DNA of 64,000 nucleotides. It comes from Methylogaea oryzae. GTDB lineage: Bacteria; Pseudomonadota; Gammaproteobacteria; Methylococcales; Methylococcaceae. Below, piece by piece: positions 52,529 through 61,822 of this stretch (within the stretch, counting starts at the first letter, position 1; each line of letters opens with the position of its first letter). The DNA lies in assembly GCF_019669985.1 (NCBI RefSeq), contig NZ_AP019782.1, forward strand, positions 3,156,001 through 3,220,000, read 5' to 3'. The notes below the pieces were generated by a model. It had not been told where the DNA came from, ran no database searches, and worked only from the letters and a program-made list of their open reading frames with translations. A program made the translations under genes and the position numbers.

Positions 52529-53419
52529 TCAGCCGCTTTCGCAATCGTTCTGCGCGGCGTGCTGCGAGACGACTTTCTGGACTTTACAGGACGGGACGTT
52601 ATTGGTGCGGGCGATGTCAATGCCGCGACGAAAAATCTCGGAGCAGCCCGACGCCATACGCTCGTTGAACCCTACATATGGCCAGGAATTAGCCGATGCC
52701 CTCAAGCCGGTTTCATGAATGGCTCGAACGTTTTTGCATGTCAATGTTTTCGGATGCAACTGCATCGCAATGATGTTGATGTCTTTCAGGCGCAACCCCT
52801 CCTCTAACAGCTGCTGGCTTCCGGCAGGATTGTATTCCACCATGATTTGCTGAGACAGCGCGTATTGGCGTTCATACTGCCGAATTGCCGCATAAAAATC
52901 CGGATAAGCCGATATATAGACCCAATTATATGCATGATGCTTCGCCACCAGTTGAAGCATGGGACCGATCGAATCAAACGTCTTCGCCTCCAGATTCACA
53001 ACCGCATCCCCGTGAACCGTCGACAAAACCTCTTCCAACGTAGGGATAAACTCGCCTTTCAGTGCTTGATCGGCCATCTGACACCGGCCACGCAATTCTG
53101 ACAGCGTATAATCGGATACCTTACCAGAGCAGGAATTCAGCTTGCCGAGGCTGGCGTTATGATGAATTATGGCGATACCGTCCTTAGTCAAGCGCACGTC
53201 CATTTCAAGAACGTTGGCCCCATCGTGGATCGCGCGCAGAAACTGCGGTATCGTGCCTTGTCGAAAGTTGGAAAATTCGCCGCCTCGATGAGCCGCTATC
53301 CATCGAGGAAACCGCGTCGTCACGACATGCGTATACGGGTTGTTCGCTGTATCGGCCCATAGCAAAGTAGCGGTTAGCGACAGCGCGCACAACGCAAGGA
53401 TCAAAAGTCCTCTATTCAT
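52529..53419 (-). CDS. Glycerophosphodiester phosphodiesterase
   Basis: A 296-residue GDPD-type phosphodiesterase. A signal/anchor (MNRGLLILALCALSLTATLL) leads into WIAAHRGGEFSNFRQGTIPQ, DGANVLEMDVRLTKDGIAII and HHNASLGKL, the metal-binding HRGG, E-x-D and His. ATG at 53419 is chosen because the signal peptide begins there. The enzyme splits glycerophosphodiesters in the periplasm or at the membrane. It overlaps the small upstream frame by 8 bp. Part of a lower-GC islet. Confidence 0.85.
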   Translation of the reverse strand: MNRGLLILALCALSLTATLLWADTANNPYTHVVTTRFPRWIAAHRGGEFSNFRQGTIPQFLRAIHDGANVLEMDVRLTKDGIAIIHHNASLGKLNSCSGKVSDYTLSELRGRCQMADQALKGEFIPTLEEVLSTVHGDAVVNLEAKTFDSIGPMLQLVAKHHAYNWVYISAYPDFYAAIRQYERQYALSQQIMVEYNPAGSQQLLEEGLRLKDINIIAMQLHPKTLTCKNVRAIHETGLRASANSWPYVGFNERMASGCSEIFRRGIDIARTNNVPSCKVQKVVSQHAAQNDCESG

Positions 53420-53567
53420 GACAATGCCATAAGCAGCCAAACACTTGACATACCGTCTTACGCAATTGACCAGCCCAAAAGGCGAACGAGTAAACCTTAC
53501 CCACGAGACCGCGCCAAACGACAAAACATAAGGCGAAGGCCGTTAACCAAAGCACAACTAAATTCAT
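53412..53567 (-). CDS. 51-residue membrane protein (uncertain)
   Basis: MNLVVLWLTAFALCFVVWRG then LVGKVYSFAFWAGQLRKTVC and a short tail. One strong membrane segment. The stop overlaps the GDPD start (ATGAATAG), suggesting coupling. No strong ribosome-binding site; could be a remnant. Confidence 0.3.
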   Translation of the reverse strand: MNLVVLWLTAFALCFVVWRGLVGKVYSFAFWAGQLRKTVCQVFGCLWHCHE

Positions 53568-54144
53568 AAATGACGCCGTTTCGCGACGTTCGCTCGTTTC
53601 CGACCAAGCCGCCATCGAACGCCGACGCTTTTCCAAATTCAAAAGCCGATACATCGACAGCAAAGGCATCATTCATGCCAAGACAAACCCACGCATCGAA
53701 ACTCACGGCAAAGCCACGTATTCCATCGAATGACGCGGTTCATTGGGAATGACCAAAGGAAGTAAAACTGCGGGGAAAAGGGATCTATCTGCAAATCCTG
53801 GTAACGTTTTTTGCAGACCTACCGACAGCGACGGCGTCGGGGCTAAGTCGGGCGAGGGTTACCCGGCCAAACGGGCGACCGGTAGTTAACGGCAGCGTGC
53901 CAGGCGAGACCACGGCTTGAGCGGGAGGCACCAGAATGTCCTGCCCGGTCGGGCCGACGCGCCGACGACCGCCGATCTGGAAGCCAGGCCGGCGGAGATC
54001 AAGGCGGCGCGCCGCTATAGGGACTCAGTGAAACGACAAGTGGGCCGCCGCTGGAAGACGCGCCCCTATCCCGCCCGAGGGGTGGGCTTGGCAAAGGAGG
54101 GAAAACGGCGGAGCTGCCGCGCTGAGCCGCGCCGCCCGCCCCGT
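53568..54144. other. 577-bp gap without recognisable gene
   Basis: I see no convincing coding frame, RNA gene or strong hairpin here. Composition changes from AT-richer (left) to very GC-rich (right, after about 53850), which may mark the edge of the acquired islet. Confidence 0.5.
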
Positions 54145-55143
54145 TTAAACCAGGCCTTTCAACACCAACTTGCCCAACGTCCGGCCGCTTTCTAGGCGGG
54201 CATGGGCCTGCGCCAAGCTGGCCGGCGTCAGCGCCCCCAGGCATTCGCGCAGGGTGGAACGGATCGCGCCGCACTCCACCAGCGCCGCCACCCGGTTGAG
54301 AATGGCGCCCTGCTGCGCCATGTCGTCGGTCTGGTACATGGCGCGGGTGAACATGAACTCCCAGACGAAAGCGGCGCTTTTGGTCTTGAAAAGGTTGATG
54401 TCCAGCGGTCCCTCGGCGGACGCCAAGCAGCACACCGCTCCCTGCGGCCGCACCGCCTCGGCCATGGCGCCCCAGTAGGCATCGACGTTGCTGCAGTTGA
54501 GGATGTAATCGACGTTTGCCACGCCGGCCGCCTTGAGATTGGCAACCAGGCCGTCGCCGTGGCCCACGCATAGGTCCGCTCCCAACTCCAGACACCACTC
54601 CCGCGATTCCGGCCGGGAAGCGGTGGCGATCACCCGAAGGCCGGCCACCCGTTTCGCCAGCTGGATGGCGATGGAGCCGACACCGCCGGCCGCGCCGATG
54701 ATCAACAGGCTGCGGCCCCGATGGCCGCCGTCGGCGGCGATGCCCAAACGATCGAACAGTGACTCCCAGGCGGTAAGCGTCGTCAACGGCAACGCCGCCG
54801 CCTGCTCGAAATCCAGGGTGGCCGGCTTACGGCCGACGAGGCGCTCGTCCACCAGTTGCATAGCCGCGTTACAGCCGGGGCGCATCACATCCCCGGCGTA
54901 ATACACCGCGTCCCCCGGACGGAACAAGCTGACGGCCTCCCCCACTGCCTGCACCACGCCGGCGGCGTCCCAGCCCAGCACTTGGGGCGGCTGGCCCGGC
55001 CGCAACAAACCGCGCCGTTTGGTATCGATGGGATTGACGGCGACGGCGTCCACCCGCACCAGCAAATCGCGCGGGCCCGGGTTGGGCGTTTCCAAAGTCA
55101 CTGGCACAAATTGACGATCGCTATCGACGGCTATGGCTTTCAT
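54145..55143 (-). CDS. MDR-family zinc-independent oxidoreductase (NADPH:quinone type)
   Basis: A 332-residue medium-chain dehydrogenase: VDAVAVNPIDTKRRGLLR, VLGWDAAGVVQAVGEAVSLF, and the Rossmann IIGAAGGVGSIAIQLAKRV. The Asn in VNPIDTK and lack of the Cys/His zinc ligands fit the quinone reductase-like branch (often annotated zinc-binding alcohol dehydrogenase). Substrate unknown. Divergent from the TIGR04073 gene 111 bp away. Confidence 0.85.
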   Translation of the reverse strand: MKAIAVDSDRQFVPVTLETPNPGPRDLLVRVDAVAVNPIDTKRRGLLRPGQPPQVLGWDAAGVVQAVGEAVSLFRPGDAVYYAGDVMRPGCNAAMQLVDERLVGRKPATLDFEQAAALPLTTLTAWESLFDRLGIAADGGHRGRSLLIIGAAGGVGSIAIQLAKRVAGLRVIATASRPESREWCLELGADLCVGHGDGLVANLKAAGVANVDYILNCSNVDAYWGAMAEAVRPQGAVCCLASAEGPLDINLFKTKSAAFVWEFMFTRAMYQTDDMAQQGAILNRVAALVECGAIRSTLRECLGALTPASLAQAHARLESGRTLGKLVLKGLV

Positions 55144-55254
55144 CGAGAATCTCCCGGGTATTTGCCATAGTTTAAACGGACATTCAGACGCAATTCCCCA
55201 ACCGGCTTTTTGGTTATACTAGTCGCGCGTCACTAAACACCGAGGATAAGCACC

Positions 55255-55632
55255 ATGAAAAAACTGCAATCGCTGCTGCTTGCCGGCGCCCTGTTGGCCG
55301 CCGCCGGCGCCAACGCCGCGGAACCGTCCGAAACCTACCTATCGCGCATCAGCGGCAAATTCGGCAACGGCATCATCAACATGGCCACCGGCGTCGGGGA
55401 AATCCCCAAAGGCATGTATGTGGAATCCAATACGCAAGGAGCCGCCGCCGGCATTCCCATGGGCTTTTTCAAGGGCATGTTCAACATGATGGGCCGCACC
55501 GGCATGGGAGCGGTGGAAATGCTGACGTTTTTCATCCCCACCAAGCCGATGGTGAACCCCGCGTTCATCTGGGAAAACTTCTCGCGGGACACGACGTACA
55601 ACACCAATTGGGAAATGTACAACACCAAGTAA
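55255..55632 (+). CDS. TIGR04073-type secreted protein
   Basis: A 125-residue protein with a cleavable signal (MKKLQSLLLAGALLAAAGAN, AxA site before EPSE). The mature part has KFGNGIINMATGVGEIPKGM and AGIPMGFFKGMFNMMGRTGM then AVEMLTFFIPT, which I recall as the TIGR04073 family, often found in genomes with an exosortase. No exosortase gene is in this window. Role unknown. Confidence 0.7.
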   Translation: MKKLQSLLLAGALLAAAGANAAEPSETYLSRISGKFGNGIINMATGVGEIPKGMYVESNTQGAAAGIPMGFFKGMFNMMGRTGMGAVEMLTFFIPTKPMVNPAFIWENFSRDTTYNTNWEMYNTK

Positions 55633-55732
55633 TCCCGCCGGGCGCGCCCTTTCCTTGGGCGCGCCCTCGCGCCGGAGCCTCGTAAAGTTTTACGCGAGGC
55701 ACCGCATTCGGTTACACTACGCGCCCTCCAAC

Positions 55733-55808
55733 GTCCCCATCGTCTAGTGGCCTAGGACTCCGCCCTCTCACGGCGGCAACGGGGGTTCGAACCCCCCTGG
55801 GGACGCCA
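55733..55808 (+). tRNA. tRNA-Glu (CUC)
   Basis: GTCCCCATCGTCTAGTGGCC start, loop CTCTCAC (anticodon CTC), T arm GGGGGTTCGAACCCCCC, acceptor GGGGAC and encoded GCCA. Confidence 0.95.
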
Positions 55809-55893
55809 CTTTGATTTTTCAGCGGGAAGACGGCCCGCCCCTTCCTTCTGCTTGGGCAGATCGCAGCCTGCTCGCATCAATCGACGGTAGCGG

Positions 55894-56844
55894 ATGGTTC
55901 CACAGCAAAACACTCGCCCCGCAGCGGGGATCCCTCGCCGCTTCGCGCTGCTGTCGGTCGCAACGGCTCTGGCGACCATGGCGCTCAAGGCATGGGCGTA
56001 CTGGCTGACGAACTCCATCGGTCTACTGTCCGACGCTCTGGAATCTTCCGTCAACCTGCTGGCGGCCCTGATCGCCGTTTATGCGCTGACCGTCGCGGCG
56101 AAGCCTCCCGACGAGAAGCACCACTTCGGCCACGGCAAGGCGGAATATTTCTCCAGCGCCATCGAAGGCCTTTTGGTATTGATCGCCGCGGCGCTGATCA
56201 TCCTGTCGTCGCTGGATCACCTGCAGGCGCCGCATCCCTTGCAGCAACTGGACTGGGGACTGGCCGTCGCCGCGGCGGCGTCCCTGATCAACCTGCTGAC
56301 CGCACGGGCGCTCAAGTCCGCGGGGCGACGCTTCCGCTCCATCGCCCTGGAAGCGGACGCGGCCCATCTCATGTCGGATGTCTGGACCTCCGTGGGCGTG
56401 GCCGCCGGCTTGGGGTTGGCGTGGCTGACGGGCGAATACATCCTGGACCCCATCATCGCCCTGCTGGTGGCGACGCACATTGTCTGGTCCGGCCTGACGC
56501 TGATTTACCGGTCCGTCCACGGATTGCTGGACGCGGCCCTGCCGGCGGAGGACAACGCCGGCATTTTGCGGGTGCTGGAGAAATATCGCCTTAGCGACGG
56601 CGTCGACTTCCATGACTTGCGCACGCGCCAATCGGGAGCCCATCGCTTCGTCAGCTTGCACCTGCTGGTGCCGGGCGATCTATCGGTCAAAGCGGCCCAC
56701 GACCTGGCCGACCGTATCGAGGCGGACATCCAGGCGGCGCTGCCGGGCGCCGCTGTATCCACCCATATCGAACCGTTGGACGACCCGGCGTCATATCACC
56801 CGTCCGGCCCCATGCCGACAGAACCGACGCAGCGCCCCCGCTAA
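55894..56844 (+). CDS. Cation diffusion facilitator (FieF/ZitB-like)
   Basis: A 316-residue metal/proton antiporter of the inner membrane. Six TM segments; TM2 has GLLSDALESSVNLLA (metal site D with E replacing the usual second D), then HHFGHGKAEYFSSAIEG, and TM5 ALEADAAHLMSDVWTS (H-x3-D-type site). The C-terminal cytosolic domain has HDLRTRQSGAHRFVSLHLLV. The E for D change may shift metal choice; zinc, iron or manganese cannot be told. Starts 85 bp after tRNA-Glu. Confidence 0.9.
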   Translation: MVPQQNTRPAAGIPRRFALLSVATALATMALKAWAYWLTNSIGLLSDALESSVNLLAALIAVYALTVAAKPPDEKHHFGHGKAEYFSSAIEGLLVLIAAALIILSSLDHLQAPHPLQQLDWGLAVAAAASLINLLTARALKSAGRRFRSIALEADAAHLMSDVWTSVGVAAGLGLAWLTGEYILDPIIALLVATHIVWSGLTLIYRSVHGLLDAALPAEDNAGILRVLEKYRLSDGVDFHDLRTRQSGAHRFVSLHLLVPGDLSVKAAHDLADRIEADIQAALPGAAVSTHIEPLDDPASYHPSGPMPTEPTQRPR

Positions 56845-56992
56845 GCGCCGCCGCCGCCGGCACGGGGCCACGGCAGCGGCCAACGGCCTCTAGCCGCCAT
56901 ATAATAAGCCGGCATCGTCCTGCACCTTCGCCGCGAGCGCGAAGCCGTTCCGGCGATCCCGAACCCCGAGCGCAACCCAATCGGTGACTCCT

Positions 56993-57712
56993 ATGCCCGA
57001 CAACAACGACTCCCGGCACCATATCTCCAAACCGTTCGACCAGGAGCTGGAGGACATCCGCCGCCGTATCCAGGGCATGGGGGAGCTGGTGGAGGAACAG
57101 GTAAAACTAGCGATCAAAGCCCTGGAAGACAGGGACGCGCACCTGGCCAGGCGAGTGGTGGTCAATGACGCCGCCGTGAACTCGCTGGAATCGTCCATCG
57201 ACGAAGAATGCACGCAGATCTTAGCGCGGAGGCAGCCGACGGCCCGCGACTTGCGTTTGGTGCTGGCGGTCATCAAAACCACCGTCGACCTGGAACGCAT
57301 CGGCGACGAGGCCAAACTCATCGCGCACCGCGCCATCGACCTCTCCAACCAGCTCCCCGACCGCCGCCGGTTCGCCGAGCAGAAGCATCTCGCCGCCCAC
57401 GTGGGAACGATGCTGCGCAACGCCCTGGACGCGTTCGACCGCATGGACGTGGAACAGGCGTTCCGGGTCATGGATGACTGCAAGTCGGCCAATGTCGAAT
57501 CCGAGAGCGTCATGCGCCAGCAAGTCGCCGTTATCGTGGAAGATCAGCGCTCCATCCCCGCCTGCCTGGACATCATGTGGTCGACCCGCGCCATGGAACG
57601 GATCGGCGAACGTTGCTGCAATATCTGCGAGTACGTCGTTTACTACACCCTCGGCAAGGATATCCGCCACCTCGCACCGGACGACGCGAGGAACGCGATC
57701 GAAGACAGATAA
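56993..57712 (+). CDS. phoU: Phosphate-transport regulator PhoU
   Basis: A 239-residue protein with the two helical PhoU repeats: HISKPFDQELEDIRRRIQGM, and VIKTTVDLERIGDEAKLIAH with E/D metal motifs repeated in WSTRAMERIGERCCNICEYV. PhoU tunes PhoR/PhoB signalling through the Pst transporter; no pst gene is near. ATG at 56993 is taken over GTG at 56984. Confidence 0.95.
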   Translation: MPDNNDSRHHISKPFDQELEDIRRRIQGMGELVEEQVKLAIKALEDRDAHLARRVVVNDAAVNSLESSIDEECTQILARRQPTARDLRLVLAVIKTTVDLERIGDEAKLIAHRAIDLSNQLPDRRRFAEQKHLAAHVGTMLRNALDAFDRMDVEQAFRVMDDCKSANVESESVMRQQVAVIVEDQRSIPACLDIMWSTRAMERIGERCCNICEYVVYYTLGKDIRHLAPDDARNAIEDR

Positions 57713-57998
57713 CTCGGCGCCGAACGCCCGCTCGGCGTGTCATCAAGCTGCAATAAATCCGCGCAAGAATACGGCGGAACCAAGAGAAACGACCTTTCCT
57801 TGGACTCGGCCCGAGCGCGGGTTAGCGGCGCGAAAACGCGTTTTTTCTCCCGACTCGCCTGCTGACGCGGGGATCGCTGCCACGGAGGCGGCTTTCGAAT
57901 CGAGACACGCCGCGGCACCTCCCCGGCGACGCGCGCATCCGTTATCGACAGGCATCTTTTGCGGATTTTATGGCTTCAAACGCCGAGGGAATGCGTCC
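57713..57998. other. Intergenic stretch after phoU
   Basis: Holds a short hairpin CGCCGA...TCGGCG just after phoU (possible weak terminator). I see no gene. Confidence 0.4.
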
Positions 57999-58022
57999 TT
58001 GTTCGTCTATAGAATCAATCCG

Positions 58023-58346
58023 ATGGGAACGGATCAAGCCGCCGACGCGGCCTCGCCGGCACCGCGAGTCGTGATTTACTCGAACGCATTGAGCGTGGAC
58101 TCGCACGGGTATTGCATGAAAATCCACGCGGCCGGCTCGCACAAAACCAAATACCTGGTGGTGGGCGAATACCGTTGCCACGAGTGCAGGCAATGCGCCA
58201 AACCGCCGTTGCTGCACGACGCCATTCAAATCGTCCAAGCCGGCGTGGAGACGGAAATAAAAAGCCATGACCTGTACGTCACGGAGGAAGCCAAGCGGTA
58301 CGGACTCGACCACGGCGTCCACTTGACGAAACTGCCGGCCGACTGA
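58023..58346 (+). CDS. Small cysteine-motif protein of unknown function
   Basis: A 107-residue protein; GEYRCHECRQCAKPPLLHDA holds C-x2-C-x2-C. Ser/Tyr-rich VVIYSNALSVDSHGYCMKIH precedes it. Not recognised; a metal- or iron-sulphur-binding role is possible. ATG at 58023 has no ribosome-binding site; a TTG at 57999, in frame and 8 bases after GAGGGA, is a fair alternative and would add MFVYRINP. Confidence 0.55.
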   Translation: MGTDQAADAASPAPRVVIYSNALSVDSHGYCMKIHAAGSHKTKYLVVGEYRCHECRQCAKPPLLHDAIQIVQAGVETEIKSHDLYVTEEAKRYGLDHGVHLTKLPAD

Positions 58347-58385
58347 GCGGCCGCGCCGTCCCCATCCATTTACCGGAGCGACCCA

Positions 58386-58670
58386 ATGAACGAACCCAAA
58401 AGCAAACCGGCAACCCGACGCCCGGCTTCCGCCAACAAGAAAAGCGCCGGCGACGCAGTCCCGAAGACCAAAGCCGCCGCCGCTCCGAAAAGGGCCGCGG
58501 CCAAAAAACCGGCGGCGCCCGCCGGCGCACACGTGTCGCCGGAGGAACGTTACAAAATGACGGAAGTCGCGGCCTATTACATCGCCCAACGGGACGGCTT
58601 CGCCGGAGACGCCAAGGCTTATTGGGCCGAGGCCGAAAGACAAATCGACAACCTGCTGGCCAAGCCTTGA
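58386..58670 (+). CDS. DUF2934 domain protein
   Basis: A 94-residue protein. A Lys/Ala/Pro-rich basic N-terminus (about 1-48) leads into RYKMTEVAAYYIAQRDGFAG and AKAYWAEAERQIDNLL, the DUF2934 pattern (helix, RGF turn, WxxAE). Function unknown; the basic tail may bind nucleic acid. Starts 39 bp after the previous gene. Confidence 0.75.
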   Translation: MNEPKSKPATRRPASANKKSAGDAVPKTKAAAAPKRAAAKKPAAPAGAHVSPEERYKMTEVAAYYIAQRDGFAGDAKAYWAEAERQIDNLLAKP

Positions 58671-58671
58671 C

Positions 58672-58827
58672 TTGAAGCGCGATAGCTGTCAGCAGCGCAT
58701 CTACGCCGTCCGCCGCGTAGGCCTGGCTATCGACCGGGCGGCCCGCGCCACGTCCAAAATCGATAAACGACAAGCCGCGCGCTGGGCGACGGCCTGGGGC
58801 GTCGCCTGCGGGGTGCGCCAGTTCTAA
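58672..58827 (+). CDS. 51-residue basic protein (uncertain)
   Basis: TTG start one base after the DUF2934 stop; KRDSCQQRIYAVRRVGLAID then RAARATSKIDKRQAARWATA. Codon use resembles the neighbours. No clear ribosome-binding site; coupled translation would be needed. The 217 bp after it hold a CCCGGATTTCGGG hairpin and no gene. Confidence 0.35.
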   Translation: MKRDSCQQRIYAVRRVGLAIDRAARATSKIDKRQAARWATAWGVACGVRQF

Positions 58828-59044
58828 CCCTCCCCTCCACGGCCCGGATTTCGGGCCATCGCTTTCGCTGGTACAATTCGTGCGTCGCGGGGCCATCTGA
58901 CGCCCAACGGCCCTGCGGCGAACAACGAATTTACCAGCCGCCGCCGCGTATTCGCGACCGCGTGTTGCGCGCCGACCGGCGCACCCGCCGCGTCTCCGGG
59001 CGCGCGCGACGCTCTCCACCCCCATTCGAACCACTGCCGACCCC

Positions 59045-60472
59045 ATGATGAAAACATCGTTTGGCCTGTTGTCCCTATTGCTCATGCCCACCCTGGTTTT
59101 CGCGGGCGACGCGCCCAGCCTGCAACCGGCGTTGCCGATGGACTTGACCAATCACATCGTCGGCTATTTGTCCCTGGCGATCACTTTCCTGGCTTACGTG
59201 GCAGCCATGACCGAGGATGTCATCGAGCTGCGCAAATCGAAACCCATGGTGCTGGGCGCGGCCCTGGTATGGTTTGCCATTTGCATCTACTACGCCATGC
59301 AGGGCAATGCCAAGGCCGCTGTTACCGGATTCGAGAGCAATCTGCTCGCCTATGTGGAACTCTTGCTGTTCATCCTGGTTTCCATGACCTACCTCAACGC
59401 CATGGAAGAGCGGGGCATCTTCGATGGAATGAGAATTTGGCTGCTCAACCGGCAATACAGCTATCAGCAGCTGTTCTGGATACTGGGCACGCTGGCGTTC
59501 TTTCTTTCGGCGGTGGTCAGCGGCCTGGCCGTGGGGCTCTTGATGGGAACCATCGCCATGGCGGTGGGCAAAAACAACCACCGCTTCGTGGGACTGGCCT
59601 GCGTGCACATCGTCAGCGCCACCAACGCCGGCGGGTCTTTCAGCCCCCTGGGCGGTATCTCGACGCTGTTCGTTTGGCAGCACCACATCCTGCATTTCGC
59701 CGACTTCCTGACGCTGTTCATCCCTTGCCTGGTCAATTTCCTCGTGCCGGCCGCGATCATGCACTTCTTCGTGCCCAAGGAAGTGCCGCTGATGTCCAAG
59801 CAAACCGTCAATCTGAAGCGCGGCAGCAAACGCATCATCGCGCTCTTCGCCCTGACCCTGGTCATCACCGTGCTGTCCAACGTCTACCTGGAACTGCCCC
59901 CGGCGGCGGGCATGATGGCGGGCCTGGCCTTGCTGCAGATGTTCAGTTTCTACCTGCTGAAAACCGCCAAGGACCGGGAAACGGACGGCGTTATCGACGA
60001 GCCGCGGCCCGCTGCCTGGCTGGACGACCGCAACTACGACATCTTCCAGAAGATCGGCAATCTGGAATGGGACACCCTGCTGTTTTTCTACGGGGCGATG
60101 ATGATCATCGGCGCCCTGGGCTTTGTCGGCTACCTGGACGCCATCGCCCACTACCTGTTCGGCGAAATCAACACCACCATCGCCAACATCCTCATCGGCC
60201 TTTCCTCGGCATTCATCGACAACGGCACCTTGATGTTCGCGGTGCTGAACATGCACCCCGACATGCCCATCGGACAATGGCTGCTGCTGACCTTGACCCT
60301 GGGCGTCGGCGGCAGCCTGCTGGCCATCGGCTCTGCCCCCGGCGTGGGCCTGCTGGGGCAGATCAAAGGCATCTACACCTTCGGCTACCACATGCGCTGG
60401 ATGCCGGTGATCCTACTGGGCTACTTCGCCAGCATCGCCGTGCATTTCTGGGTCAACGCCCGTTTCTTCTGA
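59045..60472 (+). CDS. nhaD: NhaD-type Na+/H+ antiporter
   Basis: A 475-residue inner-membrane antiporter. A signal-like N-terminus (SFGLLSLLLMPTLVFAGDAP), then 11-12 hydrophobic segments with FVGLACVHIVSATNAGGSFS and PLGGISTLFVWQ, SSAFIDNGTLMFAVLNM and GSLLAIGSAPGVGLLGQIKG, as in NhaD of halotolerant and marine bacteria. It helps keep sodium and pH balance. ATG at 59045 or 59048. Convergent with the glycosyltransferase. Confidence 0.9.
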   Translation: MMKTSFGLLSLLLMPTLVFAGDAPSLQPALPMDLTNHIVGYLSLAITFLAYVAAMTEDVIELRKSKPMVLGAALVWFAICIYYAMQGNAKAAVTGFESNLLAYVELLLFILVSMTYLNAMEERGIFDGMRIWLLNRQYSYQQLFWILGTLAFFLSAVVSGLAVGLLMGTIAMAVGKNNHRFVGLACVHIVSATNAGGSFSPLGGISTLFVWQHHILHFADFLTLFIPCLVNFLVPAAIMHFFVPKEVPLMSKQTVNLKRGSKRIIALFALTLVITVLSNVYLELPPAAGMMAGLALLQMFSFYLLKTAKDRETDGVIDEPRPAAWLDDRNYDIFQKIGNLEWDTLLFFYGAMMIIGALGFVGYLDAIAHYLFGEINTTIANILIGLSSAFIDNGTLMFAVLNMHPDMPIGQWLLLTLTLGVGGSLLAIGSAPGVGLLGQIKGIYTFGYHMRWMPVILLGYFASIAVHFWVNARFF

Positions 60473-60550
60473 CGGAAGGCCGGGCCTGAGCGGCCTAGCC
60501 CCCGGCGTTTGCGCCCCCTCCGACTCGCCGTCGGCGGCGGCGCTCAAGGT

Positions 60551-61807
60551 TCAATCGGCTGCCGCCCCCAGCGCTTCGATGCGGCGCACCGCCTCCGCCA
60601 CGCCGTCGCCCCCCGCCATGCGGCGGCGGATATCCAGCGCCCGCTGCCGCATGGCGGGATCGTCGAGCACGGCTCGAATGCGTTGCGCCAGCCGGTCGGC
60701 ATTGGCCCGCTTGGCGGGCAGCGGCGGCAGCGCCAATCCCAAGGCGTGCAACCGCTGCCCCCAGAACAACTGCTCGTCCATGAACGACACCACCACCGAC
60801 GGGCAACCGGCGCGGCTGGCGGCCTGGGTGGTGCCGGCGCCGCCGTGGTGCACCACGGCGCGGCAGCGCTCGAACACCGGTTGGTGAGGATGGCGGCCGA
60901 CAAAGTAGCAGTCCCCCAGACGGGTATCCGCTGGAAAACGCGCTGAGCCGGTCTGGACGATGGCGCGGCAACCGACCTTGGCGACGGCGGCGACGAACAA
61001 ATCCATGCACCACTCCGGCATGGCCTGTTGCAGGCTGCCGAACGTGCAATAAACCGGAGCGTCGCCTTCGTCCAGAAAAGCGCGCAAGCCGTCCGGCATC
61101 GTCCAGGCCTGCGCATCGTCCTGCCAGTTGAATACGCCGCAAATCCGGTGGGGGGCGGAAGGCTCCAGCCCGGCGCAGAAGAGCGGCTCGGCCGCCACCA
61201 AGTCCAAACGGTCGGAGGCGAGCTGGTCTTCGAACACTTGGCGGACGGGCGGCTGGCCGTGCTCGCGCCACAAGCGCTCCATGGGCCGCAAATACCAATT
61301 GAACAGGCGGTGGGCCAATCGCCACAGCCAAGGATTACCCCACGCCCCCAAATCGGGACAGTGCATGGGCGGCTGGGTGGGCGTTGGAATCGCCGCCGGG
61401 CACAAAGTCACCGACACGTGGGGCTTGCGCTTTAGCCGGGCGGCCAATTTGACCGGATAGAGGAAATGATGGCCGATCAGCACGTCATGGCTGTCGGCCA
61501 ATTCGAGGCCGATTTGGAAAATCAGGTCCTCATACGGAAACAGCGCCTCGTCCAGCAACGCCCGCAACCATTGCAGGCCGTGCATGCGAAACGTGCGCCG
61601 GGCGAAGTCCTCCATGTCGAACTCCATGCGCTCCGGCACTTGGCGGTAGGCGATGCCCAGCTGGGCCGCTTCGGCGGTGTAGTAACGGTTGTCCAGGCTG
61701 CTCACGACCAGCGTCACCGCGTGTCCGCGCCGCGCCAAACCGCCGGCCAAGGCCAACATGGGGCGGATATCGCCGTTGGAACCCCAGGTTTGGATGGCGA
61801 TGCGCAT
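60551..61807 (-). CDS. GT1-family glycosyltransferase
   Basis: A 418-residue GT-B glycosyltransferase: N-terminal IQTWGSNGDIRPMLALAGGL (sterol/macrolide glycosyltransferase-type start), and donor-site motif VVHHGGAGTTQAASRAGCPS with PSVVVSFMDEQLFWGQRLHA. The acceptor might be a lipid, carotenoid or glycan; not decidable. Genes for an inositol-monophosphatase-like enzyme and mdh follow upstream on the same strand, 15 bp away. Confidence 0.88.
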   Translation of the reverse strand: MRIAIQTWGSNGDIRPMLALAGGLARRGHAVTLVVSSLDNRYYTAEAAQLGIAYRQVPERMEFDMEDFARRTFRMHGLQWLRALLDEALFPYEDLIFQIGLELADSHDVLIGHHFLYPVKLAARLKRKPHVSVTLCPAAIPTPTQPPMHCPDLGAWGNPWLWRLAHRLFNWYLRPMERLWREHGQPPVRQVFEDQLASDRLDLVAAEPLFCAGLEPSAPHRICGVFNWQDDAQAWTMPDGLRAFLDEGDAPVYCTFGSLQQAMPEWCMDLFVAAVAKVGCRAIVQTGSARFPADTRLGDCYFVGRHPHQPVFERCRAVVHHGGAGTTQAASRAGCPSVVVSFMDEQLFWGQRLHALGLALPPLPAKRANADRLAQRIRAVLDDPAMRQRALDIRRRMAGGDGVAEAVRRIEALGAAAD

Positions 61808-61822
61808 GGGCCGCGCGCCGCC

